Source: Candidatus Poribacteria bacterium (GTDB lineage: Bacteria > Poribacteria > WGA-4E > WGA-3G). From it: a stretch of 54,081 nt of DNA. Shown here one piece after another: positions 15,912 through 23,462 of the stretch. The stretch is taken from the NCBI GenBank assembly GCA_022823085.1, contig JAJDXV010000051.1, positions 1 to 54,081 on the forward strand, read 5' to 3'. Numbering within the stretch: position 1 is the stretch's first letter; every line of letters starts with the position of its first letter. The translations under genes were made by a program, and so were the position numbers. Below the pieces are notes generated by a model. It was given only the letters and a program-made list of their open reading frames with translations, did not search any database and was not told where the DNA came from.

Positions 15912-17366
15912 TTAAATCTTTTTGCAGTTTTGGTATAAAGCATTCAGAAATTTTCCAATATCAGCACCATCACTTTTTCCTTTAGCACTGCACATATTTC
16001 GCCAAAGTCCGTTCAAAGCCTTAGCCCTTAACGGTTGCATAGTGATATCCGATGAAATACGATTAACAACTCCTGTAAGATCAAACTTATCAAGAGGATT
16101 AAATTTTCCACCATCGTCTTTAGAGTGTTGAACATTAGCAAACCACACAAGGAAATCTTCACAATAATTCTTGACATTATTGAGCGATGCTTCTGTCTTA
16201 GCGTCGTTAAGTGAAATTCTATTAGATTGATTCCGTTTAAAGAAATCAATGTACCAGGGGGCATCATTCCCACTAACTTTCCCCGTACCAATATCGTCAA
16301 GCATCGGTTTATAAACGTCTAAGTAGGCAACAGAGAAGTGATATAACTGGCGAAGTTTTGATTGTATCTCTACACCGCCGGCACCATCCGGCAAGTCCGC
16401 CCACTTAATCGGTTTATTGGCTCGATCTAATCTGAAATACTGAGTGCTTCCATTTGCCGCGCCATCGTTGCCGAAAAAGTGAATTGCACCTAAGGCCGCG
16501 TAGAGTTCAATAAAATGCTGTGCATTCTGCTGCGCCTTTCCACCAAGAGAGAAGTTTTTAAGCTGAACTTGAGAATCATCACCGATGAGATAAATCGCAT
16601 TATAAACAAGATCCTTATCCGAGCGCTGATAATACTCAAGGGCGGCTTGGGTATTCATTAGAAAATGCTCCGCCTTCGCTTTGAGTTGATTATCGGCATC
16701 AGCATCAATGAACGTGAAATACGGAAGGATGAGCGCGCCACCTATCTGTGCAGCTATGGGTTTTCCATCCGATGCACTTTTAATCAGTTTTGCTATGGTA
16801 GGGAACCCAGATGCCCCGGTGCCACCAAAAATGGATCCCGCCAAGAAAATTTTCGCGTCTGGATCTTTTGCAACTTTTGCCTGAAATGTTTTCCACGGTT
16901 CATCGCCTCCCAACACTGTTTGTGCCATGACCGCTGCACCAATAGAAGGATGACCCCGAAAACCTTCGTGTAGTTGGGTGGTTCTCTCTTTTTCGCTATA
17001 GAGCACTTCAAAGAGATCCGCTGCCTTATCATCTGCCAACCTAAGACCTGCATATTTGAAAAAATCGTCTAAACGAGGCTTGTCATCATCACCATCATCA
17101 AACGGGGAAAAAATGGGAGTAGCAACAGAATCTATCTTTGTCTGTAGTAAATGTGGTTGTGCAAGCTGCTGATTATTAAAAAATGTCTTATAGCACTCCA
17201 AAGTCGTCACAGCACGTTCAAGGCTACCGTTTGCTTTATCAGGATCGACAAAAAGCACGTAAAGCTCCTCTTTTTTGTCTGGCATCATCCCTGCAGCAGC
17301 GAGATGTATCAAAGATTCAAGGCATTTGGACCCTGTCCCACCGATACCGATCGCATAATAACCCAT
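15912..17366 (-). CDS. Tubulin/FtsZ-like GTPase (Tubulin_2/FtsZl-like family)
   Basis: This protein is about 484 aa. It opens with MGYYAIGIGGTGSK, the nucleotide-binding loop of the FtsZ/tubulin Rossmann fold. The tubulin signature appears as SIFGGTGASGFPT at about 178-190. A helical C-terminal half follows. I chose the ATG at 17366 because a strong GGAGG (17378-17374) lies 7 nt upstream; the longer reading from 17426 overlaps the previous gene. It is unlike cell-division FtsZ in length and lacks an FtsZ-type conserved C-terminal peptide. GTP-dependent assembly is expected of the family but not shown. It sits between a 4-TM protein and the actin-like ATPase in the operon. Confidence 0.87.
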   Translation of the reverse strand: MGYYAIGIGGTGSKCLESLIHLAAAGMMPDKKEELYVLFVDPDKANGSLERAVTTLECYKTFFNNQQLAQPHLLQTKIDSVATPIFSPFDDGDDDKPRLDDFFKYAGLRLADDKAADLFEVLYSEKERTTQLHEGFRGHPSIGAAVMAQTVLGGDEPWKTFQAKVAKDPDAKIFLAGSIFGGTGASGFPTIAKLIKSASDGKPIAAQIGGALILPYFTFIDADADNQLKAKAEHFLMNTQAALEYYQRSDKDLVYNAIYLIGDDSQVQLKNFSLGGKAQQNAQHFIELYAALGAIHFFGNDGAANGSTQYFRLDRANKPIKWADLPDGAGGVEIQSKLRQLYHFSVAYLDVYKPMLDDIGTGKVSGNDAPWYIDFFKRNQSNRISLNDAKTEASLNNVKNYCEDFLVWFANVQHSKDDGGKFNPLDKFDLTGVVNRISSDITMQPLRAKALNGLWRNMCSAKGKSDGADIGKFLNALYQNCKKI

Positions 17367-17391
17367 TATTTTACCTCCAAGAAAGGGATGC

Positions 17392-17874
17392 TTACCAAAA
17401 GCATTGGGAACGAATTCCTTCTGCACCTATTGGTGTATATTTAACGGACACAGGCGAACAGAAAAGCGTTGCTAAGTAGTAAGGAATTAAGCCATTCGCT
17501 ATAAAGAATAGATATGCTAACCACAAACTGCTTTCCGCTTCTTCGACAAGCAAGATACTAAAAATGATAGCACACACAGGCAAAATAAATAGAAATCCCC
17601 ATAGACCACGTTTTCCAGAGGGTTTCGCACCATTCGCGTTGAAAACGCTCTGACCGATCCAATACCACAAAAAACTCGCCGCTGCAGCAGCTCCGACGCA
17701 AACAAGTGCCCACAATTCAAAACTCTCCAACCACTGCTCCATTGTAAGATTAAGATAGGTGGGCAGTTGAGGTGGAAAGGCCTCTAAAATAAGAGGTTCT
17801 ACGACAATAGCCAGAAAAACAAAAAGGGCAGTAATGGACAAAATACCAAGTATACAATAGACGTGTTCCCGCAT
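17392..17874 (-). CDS. Four-TM membrane protein of unknown function
   Basis: This 160-aa protein has hydrophobic segments at about 8-30, 54-76, 90-110 and 118-140, connected by short loops, with a cytoplasmic-looking GAKPSGKRG loop. There is no family motif that I recognise. It lies 15 nt after the vWA lipoprotein gene and 25 nt before the tubulin-like gene, so it is clearly part of the operon. Given its position it may be the membrane receptor for the tubulin-like protein; that is conjecture. Confidence 0.7.
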   Translation of the reverse strand: MREHVYCILGILSITALFVFLAIVVEPLILEAFPPQLPTYLNLTMEQWLESFELWALVCVGAAAAASFLWYWIGQSVFNANGAKPSGKRGLWGFLFILPVCAIIFSILLVEEAESSLWLAYLFFIANGLIPYYLATLFCSPVSVKYTPIGAEGIRSQCFW

Positions 17875-17889
17875 TTTTAAACGACTTCC

Positions 17890-19338
17890 TTACCTTTTCT
17901 TGATGTAAAAGTAAAATTGAGCGATTTTGGGCAGATGATCACGGACAGTTGTTTCCGCACGGACAGTTGTTTCCGTAAGTCCACGGACGAAATTAACTAA
18001 ATTGAGAGTCCTCGCACCATTGCGTCCCGTTCCCATATCCCATTCTGAACACCAATCGGGGACCTTATATGTGTCAATTGCTGGATTCAGTGTGACTTCA
18101 TAGAGATATACCGCTCTACGGGGTAGGGATGTCGCCAAAGTGAACTCAACAGTAAGTTCATTTTCTGAAAACGTTGATGTCACTTCCAAGCAATTCATAG
18201 CCTCTGGACTTCGTTCATTTTCTCCGTTTTTATTAGGTTTATGTTCCGCAATAATAGGATCCTCAAACGTGTTAGAATCGCAGGACATTGCATGTGGCAA
18301 CGGATTGTATTCCATTTTAGCAGAAATTTTAGCAGGCTCGGAACTTCTCACAATTTCATATTGTTTCAAGATCGGATTTTGACTATGATCGCGGTTGACG
18401 ATTTTTTTATTTAAATTATATGTTTCAACTTTTGCTGCATTCTTGAATGACAGTAAAGGGTTGACCAGATACCGCGAAAAAATGATCGTTTCTGCTTCTG
18501 TAAATCCATTTGCTATTAAGCGATTAAAATAGTGCGCTATATCAGCGTGCTTGCCCAACACAAGTAAATAGAAGGGACGAAACGTTTCAGGATTTCCGGG
18601 TGTACTCCGATAAGGTATCGATGATCCTTCACCGATACCGATGTCGTAGACCGTACCGTCAAATTGACTTCGTAATCCGAATAATCCAACATCAACGCCT
18701 TTTTTAATACATTTTTCTTTTAGCTCCGGAACCAACCGATTTATATCACCGTTATCTTGAAAGAGGTCTGTTACAATGACAACTAATCGGTTTTTTGTGC
18801 TATTTGTCTCGGTCCCCTCTTCAGGCATGTTATTTACATCTATCTCTGTTGCGCCTTCAAGCGTGTTGCTCCCTTCCATTTGAGGTTTGACTAACGAGTC
18901 TTCATTCTCAATAATTTTTTCAATGTACGTTTTTATGCCGATATCTGTTTGGTAAAAACTTTCGTCTCCCACCTGCAAATAAGTATTTCTATCAATAGGC
19001 TCAACCCGCTCACCGAACCGAAAAAAACTCACCGTTTCGTCTCGCCAACCGCTCACAATCACACTCTCTAAAGCGGGACAGATCCGGGTGTAGCGCGTTG
19101 AATCCGGAACAACAAAGCCTTGCATAGAGAGTGTCGCATCAAAATAGATACGCGCAACAAGCCTGTCCGATATATCGCCAGGCGTTATGTCGGTTGTGTC
19201 AGGTTGAAACTCGGGGATACCTGACCCTTCACCGTTGTCACAGCTTGTTAGAAAAATAAAGCAGCATAGATAGACGGAGAACAGCAAAAGGTTCGTTTTC
19301 CACCTTATTTTTTTTTCTTGCATTTTCTGTACCGACAC
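17890..19338 (-). CDS. vWA-like lipoprotein, first gene of the tubulin/actin-motor operon
   Basis: This 482-aa protein starts with a lipoprotein signal (CCFIFLTSC, Cys33). Its fold starts IYFDATLSMQGF (64-75), where D67-x-T69-x-S71 matches a MIDAS metal site (DxSxS variant). The strand VVIVTDLFQDNGD, with a second metal-site aspartate, follows later. The vWA-like part spans about 60-270. The rest is a beta-rich region with no motif that I recognise. vWA domains bind protein ligands through a divalent metal, so this may be the extracytoplasmic sensor or ligand-binding part. It is preceded by the operon promoter at 19420-19447. An in-frame Met6 is an alternative start. Confidence 0.8.
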   Translation of the reverse strand: MSVQKMQEKKIRWKTNLLLFSVYLCCFIFLTSCDNGEGSGIPEFQPDTTDITPGDISDRLVARIYFDATLSMQGFVVPDSTRYTRICPALESVIVSGWRDETVSFFRFGERVEPIDRNTYLQVGDESFYQTDIGIKTYIEKIIENEDSLVKPQMEGSNTLEGATEIDVNNMPEEGTETNSTKNRLVVIVTDLFQDNGDINRLVPELKEKCIKKGVDVGLFGLRSQFDGTVYDIGIGEGSSIPYRSTPGNPETFRPFYLLVLGKHADIAHYFNRLIANGFTEAETIIFSRYLVNPLLSFKNAAKVETYNLNKKIVNRDHSQNPILKQYEIVRSSEPAKISAKMEYNPLPHAMSCDSNTFEDPIIAEHKPNKNGENERSPEAMNCLEVTSTFSENELTVEFTLATSLPRRAVYLYEVTLNPAIDTYKVPDWCSEWDMGTGRNGARTLNLVNFVRGLTETTVRAETTVRDHLPKIAQFYFYIKKR

Positions 19339-19385
19339 ATAATGGGCATTGATCTATTTGAACGTTTTGATGATTTGAAAAATAT

Positions 19386-19417
19386 ACGATAGTCTTAATC
19401 CGAGAAATAACTATCGT
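19386..19417. promoter_or_regulatory. Inverted repeat over the operon start site (candidate operator)
   Basis: ACGATAGT (19386-19393) and ACTATCGT (19410-19417) form a perfect 8-bp inverted repeat with a 16-bp spacer. The expected transcription start (about 19412) falls inside the right half. This placement suits a repressor site; the same bases could also form a 5'-UTR hairpin. No regulator gene is adjacent. Confidence 0.5.
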
Positions 19418-19419
19418 GA

Positions 19420-19447
19420 ATTATAACCGAAAAAGGAAATTTGTCAA
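19420..19447 (-). promoter_or_regulatory. Consensus sigma70 promoter of the tubulin/actin-motor operon
   Basis: On the minus strand, TTGACA (19447-19442) and TATAAT (19425-19420) are both exact consensus hexamers with a 16-nt spacer, about 80 nt upstream of the vWA lipoprotein start. This is the strongest-looking promoter in the window. The remaining gap up to 19563 has nothing else that I can identify. Confidence 0.8.
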
Positions 19448-19563
19448 ACAAAAAACCTTGATTCAGATATGTTTCACTTCTGATTCTCACGCCATTTTGC
19501 GAGAAGCCGATGCCCAACCTAACAGGTTATGCGACACCGTTTAGAACAGCAGCACGGTTTCCG

Positions 19564-20370
19564 TTATCGGTTTTCGAGTTGTCGGCGGAGCTGTTCTAAT
19601 TCACGTTCTAATGCCTGCCGCCGATCCGTCTCTTCTGCAGCCCGGGCTTCCGCTTCCGCACGAAGGTCCCGTTCTGCTTCTATACGCTTTTTTGCTTCAG
19701 CGTGAAGGTTTCGTTCCTCTATAGCTGTCGTGATCGGGGTGCCATCCGGCAAGTATGGACGCAACAACCGGACATGGCTATGGTGTTGATCCGTCCACCG
19801 GAACGACAGGTTTAATGATTCGCTGAATAAGGCACCGCGCGGATCGGGAGGTATCTCAACAATGGTGCCTGAAGGCTCCCGCCGCCACCCGCGGAACTCA
19901 GCAGGTTTCTCCATCTCAGGTTGGTGGATGAAGTACTCTTGTACCCCCATATCTTGCAGGTAGATATGGACCTTTTCTTTTCGATCCTCATCGGCTGTTG
20001 AATCCGACAAGAACTCAAAAACGACCGTTGGGGTCGCACCTTCTGCCCAAGTGTAGAAACTCCTGCGGAGCGGAAATTTCGCTGCACCTAAAACGACATA
20101 AATATCGGGGGCGACACTTTTCGTGACATCGCCTTCACGGTAGTAGATGAAGTTGTCAATACCGACATAGATGTGTGGTTGCATTGCGAAATAACTGGAG
20201 ATTTGTTCGTATAGGGTATTGGTCTGTTCTCCGTGGAATCCAGTTGTAGGTATATGTTCCTCGTCTTCGTAGGGGTAGCCTGGGATGTAAACGGTGGGTT
20301 TCCCAGTCGCTTTTGCGAAGGTCGGCATATATTTGTGCTGTTTGCGTGCGAAGTCGTTAGCAGGTTTCAT
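19564..20370 (-). CDS. Uma2 family (DUF820) putative PD-(D/E)XK nuclease with coiled-coil tail
   Basis: This protein is about 268 aa. The core contains VAPDIYVVLGA, then VVFEFLSDSTADEDRKEK and IYLQDMGVQEYFI, which are hallmarks of the Uma2 family with its PD-(D/E)XK-like acidic and lysine residues. The last 60 residues are a charged coiled coil (RAEAEARAAEE). The family is greatly expanded in cyanobacteria and some other phyla; its biological role is unsettled. I chose the ATG at 20370 because GGAGAG lies 6 nt upstream; an ATG at 20382 is also possible. It is on the same strand as the motor operon but 200 nt upstream of its promoter, so it is a separate unit. Confidence 0.85.
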   Translation of the reverse strand: MKPANDFARKQHKYMPTFAKATGKPTVYIPGYPYEDEEHIPTTGFHGEQTNTLYEQISSYFAMQPHIYVGIDNFIYYREGDVTKSVAPDIYVVLGAAKFPLRRSFYTWAEGATPTVVFEFLSDSTADEDRKEKVHIYLQDMGVQEYFIHQPEMEKPAEFRGWRREPSGTIVEIPPDPRGALFSESLNLSFRWTDQHHSHVRLLRPYLPDGTPITTAIEERNLHAEAKKRIEAERDLRAEAEARAAEETDRRQALERELEQLRRQLENR

Positions 20371-20443
20371 GCGTCTCTCCATATCTACGGGTTTTCCTTT
20401 AATTTGAGCAGAAATGCGCGTCGTTAGCAGCCTGAATCAGTTT

Positions 20444-21250
20444 TCATTCCTGATCCTCACGCCATTTCGCGAAGTCTGCCTCAATCTCCTCCGACCATTT
20501 CCGGTCTATTTCACCCGGTGTATAGACACCTTCGCGTAGGCGTTGATGTCCAAACCGGTCCCGGAGTGCGACCTCTTCACCGCGTTCGACCACCTGTTGT
20601 GCGAAATGCGGCGGAATGAAGATAACACCGCCGCGCCTCCCTAAAACGACATCCCCCGGTAAAACCGTCGCCTCCGCAATACGGATCGGGATATTGATAC
20701 CGGTCAACGTGACATTCGCAATACCTGTCGGGTCCACACCGCGCACGAATGTAGCGAAATCAGGCAACTCGTAGATACCGTCCAAATCTCGGATCCCACC
20801 GTCAATGACCATACCGGTCCCCGTTTTCGCATAGATGGAGTTGCCGAGGTTGTCACCTGCAAAAGTACCGTCTTTCACTTTACCGAAGAGGTCCACGACG
20901 ATAACATCATCTTGGACGAGCGTATCAATCACCCACGAGTTTTGACCGCCGACGCATCCGTCTTTTTCGCCTTGGGCAGAGACAGCGTCGTTGAAATCCG
21001 GGCGGATCGGTACAAACGCGCACGTCACCGCTCTGCCGACGAGAATCCGATCGGGATGTAGATTCATCCAATCGCCAGCGAACTGAAATTTATAGCCGTT
21101 CCCGTTGAGGACACCCCACGCCTGTTCAATACTGATCGCCTTCATACGCTGAATGATATCGTCGGAAACGCGCGGTCGTCCATCCGGAAACCGATCACCT
21201 TCCCAGAGATGCGTCATCGCGAGGATACTCTCTTTATTAATGAGTCGCAC
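20444..21250 (-). CDS. RraA family protein (aldolase/demethylmenaquinone methyltransferase-like)
   Basis: This 268-aa protein contains DVIVVDLFGKVKDGTFAGDN, GTGMVIDGGIRDLDGI and PGDVVLGRRGGVIFIPP, which are typical of RraA/4-hydroxy-4-methyl-2-oxoglutarate aldolase proteins. True RraA inhibits RNase E, while close relatives are metal-dependent aldolases or decarboxylases. The longer length and the sugar-catabolism neighbours favour an enzyme here. It uses a GTG start with AGGAG about 11 nt upstream. It probably belongs with the isomerase/PhyH/oxidoreductase set further upstream on the same strand. Confidence 0.85.
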   Translation of the reverse strand: MRLINKESILAMTHLWEGDRFPDGRPRVSDDIIQRMKAISIEQAWGVLNGNGYKFQFAGDWMNLHPDRILVGRAVTCAFVPIRPDFNDAVSAQGEKDGCVGGQNSWVIDTLVQDDVIVVDLFGKVKDGTFAGDNLGNSIYAKTGTGMVIDGGIRDLDGIYELPDFATFVRGVDPTGIANVTLTGINIPIRIAEATVLPGDVVLGRRGGVIFIPPHFAQQVVERGEEVALRDRFGHQRLREGVYTPGEIDRKWSEEIEADFAKWREDQE

Positions 21251-21338
21251 GTTAATTTAAACTCCTGTCCTGATTTTCTTATGAGCATTTTGCAGGTAGT
21301 TATGAAATCGTTCAAGAGGTTTCAGGAACTGCGCGAAC

Positions 21339-21524
21339 CTAAGCATTAGGCTTTTCCGGTTTCTTTATCCGAACGATTGGTAAGTCTACGTATTTTTTTT
21401 TCCCTTGCTTCAGTTCGTTTTCCTGTTTTTTGGTCATAAATTCCATATAGGTTTCCAAATCTCCGAAAAGAGCGACGAGACGTGCTTTGGCATCAAGGCA
21501 TTCTTTCAAAATTTCATCATACAT
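21339..21524 (-). CDS. Small protein downstream of a PIN-domain relic
   Basis: This 61-aa protein begins MYDEILKECLDAKARL, has a charged central region and ends in a lysine-rich tail. Proteins with this start often sit directly downstream of PIN-domain proteins in cyanobacteria and related phyla, as far as I recall. Here the ORF overlaps the PIN relic by 19 nt in another frame, which keeps that pairing. It is not a classical antitoxin by any motif that I recognise. Since its partner is truncated, it may be a leftover gene. Confidence 0.55.
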   Translation of the reverse strand: MYDEILKECLDAKARLVALFGDLETYMEFMTKKQENELKQGKKKYVDLPIVRIKKPEKPNA

Positions 21525-21667
21525 GAGATATCCTCCATTATTGCCTCTGGTGTATCAATGCAGGGTGTTGAAAAACCAGCATCATGACAAACCTGTTGAA
21601 TTTTCGGCTGCGTATGTGGGTTTGCAAGGTGCGCGAAATTCCATGTTGCCAGATAGACGTATCGTTT
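21506..21667 (-). pseudogene. C-terminal relic of a PIN-domain (VapC-like) protein
   Basis: The reading frame gives KRYVYLATWNFAHLANP and then CIDTPEAIMED. These match the C-terminal half of PIN proteins with the T-W-N-x-x-H-L-A-N and TPEE-type motifs. The N-terminal half, with the first catalytic acidic residues, is missing. The homology begins exactly where a hairpin (GGGCACGCT-TGC-AGCGCGCCC, 21669-21689) is found, and the isomerase stop codon follows at 21707. The open frame extends to 21706 only through the hairpin. The relic is almost certainly inactive as a nuclease. Confidence 0.65.
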
Positions 21668-21706
21668 AGGGCACGCTTGCAGCGCGCCCATAGTAGATGG
21701 GAACAC

Positions 21707-22561
21707 TTAGAGACCAGCATTCTTCCACACTTTATCCAGCGATTCCGCAGTGGCTTTTGCTGCATCGGCGGGTTCCATCGCGTTCACCGCTTTGCTGAAC
21801 GGTTCCGGCGTTACCGGTCCCTCGTAACCGATCGCTGTCAGGATTTGCATCAGTTCCGTGAGCGGAATCACACCCGTCTCGGCAGGGAGACATCTGATGT
21901 TGTCAATCTGATCGTCGGGGTCAATGCCAGCGGGTGCGTCGTTGATGTGGACGTAGACGACATCCGATACAGAGAGTTTCCGCACATCGTCAACTGTGGA
22001 ACGACAGGTGTACCAGTGCCATGTATCGAAAAGTAATCCGACGTTTCCGGTACCGATAGCGGCGGCGAGTCCTAACATCGCATCCATAGAGTAGGCAAAA
22101 AGATGTTTGGCACTCTTACGACTCGTTGCGGGTCCAATAAACTCCAGTCCGAGTGAATGCCCGTGGTCCTTAAGAATCTCGGCAACAGCACGTAACCGCT
22201 TGACGGAAAAATCCCAATTCTCCTGATACGTCATATCGTTTGAGGCGGGACCGACGACGGTTGTCGTCCGGTAGCAACCGAGTTCCGCAGCGAGTGCTGC
22301 ACGTTCGGGTAGCTGCGCCAAACCGGCGTAGTATTCGGCATCGGAGCCGCGCCAGTTGACACCGAAACCCCAGCCACCCATCGCAATCCCCGCTTCTGAC
22401 CAGAGGTCTTTGACGTATTGTGCGGAGTGTTCTTCTGCGAGTTGCGCGGCTTCACCGATATTCATGTCTAATCCGTCGAACCCCGCATTTTTTGCGAGTT
22501 CTAAACCTTCTCTCATATCTGCCCGGATGCCGACGGCACCGGTACTCAAGTTCTTAAACAT
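21707..22561 (-). CDS. Sugar phosphate isomerase/epimerase (TIM barrel, AP_endonuc_2 family)
   Basis: This 284-aa protein has the family landmarks GLDMNIGEAAQLAEEH near the N terminus, LGLEFIGP, LLFDTWHWY (a metal-binding Asp/His region), VYVHINDAP and VTPEPFS with its glutamate. Such enzymes use a divalent metal to isomerise or epimerise keto-sugars or inositol derivatives (IolE/IolI type). The neighbouring PhyH and Gfo/Idh/MocA genes on the same strand suggest a shared sugar or polyol pathway. The substrate is unknown. The start codon sits after an AT-rich spacer containing a repeat tract. Confidence 0.87.
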   Translation of the reverse strand: MFKNLSTGAVGIRADMREGLELAKNAGFDGLDMNIGEAAQLAEEHSAQYVKDLWSEAGIAMGGWGFGVNWRGSDAEYYAGLAQLPERAALAAELGCYRTTTVVGPASNDMTYQENWDFSVKRLRAVAEILKDHGHSLGLEFIGPATSRKSAKHLFAYSMDAMLGLAAAIGTGNVGLLFDTWHWYTCRSTVDDVRKLSVSDVVYVHINDAPAGIDPDDQIDNIRCLPAETGVIPLTELMQILTAIGYEGPVTPEPFSKAVNAMEPADAAKATAESLDKVWKNAGL

Positions 22562-22579
22562 AACTTATCCTTTTTTTAC

Positions 22580-22697
22580 GGAAGGATGGAAGATTGGAAG
22601 CGCATCCCTTCCATCCGCATTCTCCTTTTTCAGTTATCAGGTAAGATCCAAGAGTTGGAAGGTTGGAGGGACGGAAGTGAATCCCTTCCATCCTTCC
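22580..22697. repeat. Inverted GGAAGGATGG repeat tract
   Basis: GGAAGGATGGAAG (22580-22592) is perfectly inverted as CTTCCATCCTTCC (22685-22697). Variants of the same purine unit lie between and just beyond (to about 22735). The tract fills the gap between the PhyH and isomerase genes and extends into the last codons of the PhyH gene (KKGMEG end). Confidence 0.6.
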
Positions 22698-22718
22698 GAC
22701 CTTCCATCCCAACGCTTT

Positions 22719-23450
22719 TTATCCTTCCATCCCCTTCTTCTCTGTCCTTGATTTTTCGCCGCGTAAAACTTTCGCCGCGACAGCCCACGGATAGTCGTTG
22801 TCCTCAGCGTTTGCGTCGCGATACGTCGGAATCCAGACCCAGCGTTCCTCACCAGAAATATTCGGATGACTGGAGTGAAGCGTCAAATCATGAAAAAAGA
22901 CGGCACCACCGGCTTCCAATTCCGCTGTGACGGCGAGGTTCTCATCAACCGCGCCCGGACGCAACCGATTCCCGAACCCGTGTCCATCACTCGCATCGCC
23001 ATCGTGGAGAATCGCGGATTTATGGGAGCCCGGAAAAAGTTTGAGACACCCGTTTTCAACAGTCGCATCGTCGAGTGCTACCCAAATAGAGACTTTATGC
23101 GCGCCGTGCCAATAGTGCCAATCTTGGTGCCAAGGACTCGCGAAAGTCATCGCTTCACTCTTGAAGACCACCTTATCGCTCAGGAATTCGATGTCCGGGG
23201 CAAGGATAGCCTCTAAAATGTCGAGTATCCGCACATCACCGACCGCTTTTTGGAAGACCGGACTCCGCGTCGCTAAACCGACATGTACGCCGTGTCCAGC
23301 GACGGAACCTGTCTCTGCTTTAACGGCTGCCAGAATGTCGATGCATTCTGACTTGAGCCGTTGGACTTCATCTCGCGTAAACAGGTTCCGGGCAATAGCG
23401 AAACCGTCCTTCTGAAAAGCGTCGCGGAGGGTTGTCGTTTCAACAGTCAT
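22719..23450 (-). CDS. Phytanoyl-CoA dioxygenase (PhyH) family protein
   Basis: This 243-aa Fe(II)/2-oxoglutarate-dependent oxygenase has its iron facial triad as the HQD motif in SPWHQDWHYWHG and the distal His in LTLHSSHPN. The later Arg region (EERWVWIPTYRD) would bind 2-oxoglutarate. CLKLFPGSHKSAILHDGD is also typical. Members of this expanded group hydroxylate small metabolites, and the substrate is unknown. It lies 12 nt downstream of a Gfo/Idh/MocA gene and so is probably co-transcribed. Its last residues come from the GGAAGG repeat tract, so the natural C terminus may have been altered. Confidence 0.9.
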   Translation of the reverse strand: MTVETTTLRDAFQKDGFAIARNLFTRDEVQRLKSECIDILAAVKAETGSVAGHGVHVGLATRSPVFQKAVGDVRILDILEAILAPDIEFLSDKVVFKSEAMTFASPWHQDWHYWHGAHKVSIWVALDDATVENGCLKLFPGSHKSAILHDGDASDGHGFGNRLRPGAVDENLAVTAELEAGGAVFFHDLTLHSSHPNISGEERWVWIPTYRDANAEDNDYPWAVAAKVLRGEKSRTEKKGMEG

Positions 23451-23462
23451 TTTTTTACCCCT

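Noticed and set aside
12847..17366. Plasmid segregation (TubZRC or ParMRC type)
   Set aside because: No TubR/ParR-like DNA-binding protein and no centromere-like iterons are seen; the proteins are larger than TubZ or ParM and are linked to membrane genes.
8538..19338. A canonical Zorya anti-phage system
   Set aside because: The MotA/MotB-like pair with a long tail fits ZorAB, but no ZorC, ZorD helicase/nuclease or ZorE is present, and tubulin-like and actin-like proteins are not part of Zorya as known.
21339..21706. Intact VapBC toxin-antitoxin pair
   Set aside because: The PIN part lacks its N-terminal half, and the small partner does not look like an antitoxin with a DNA-binding domain.
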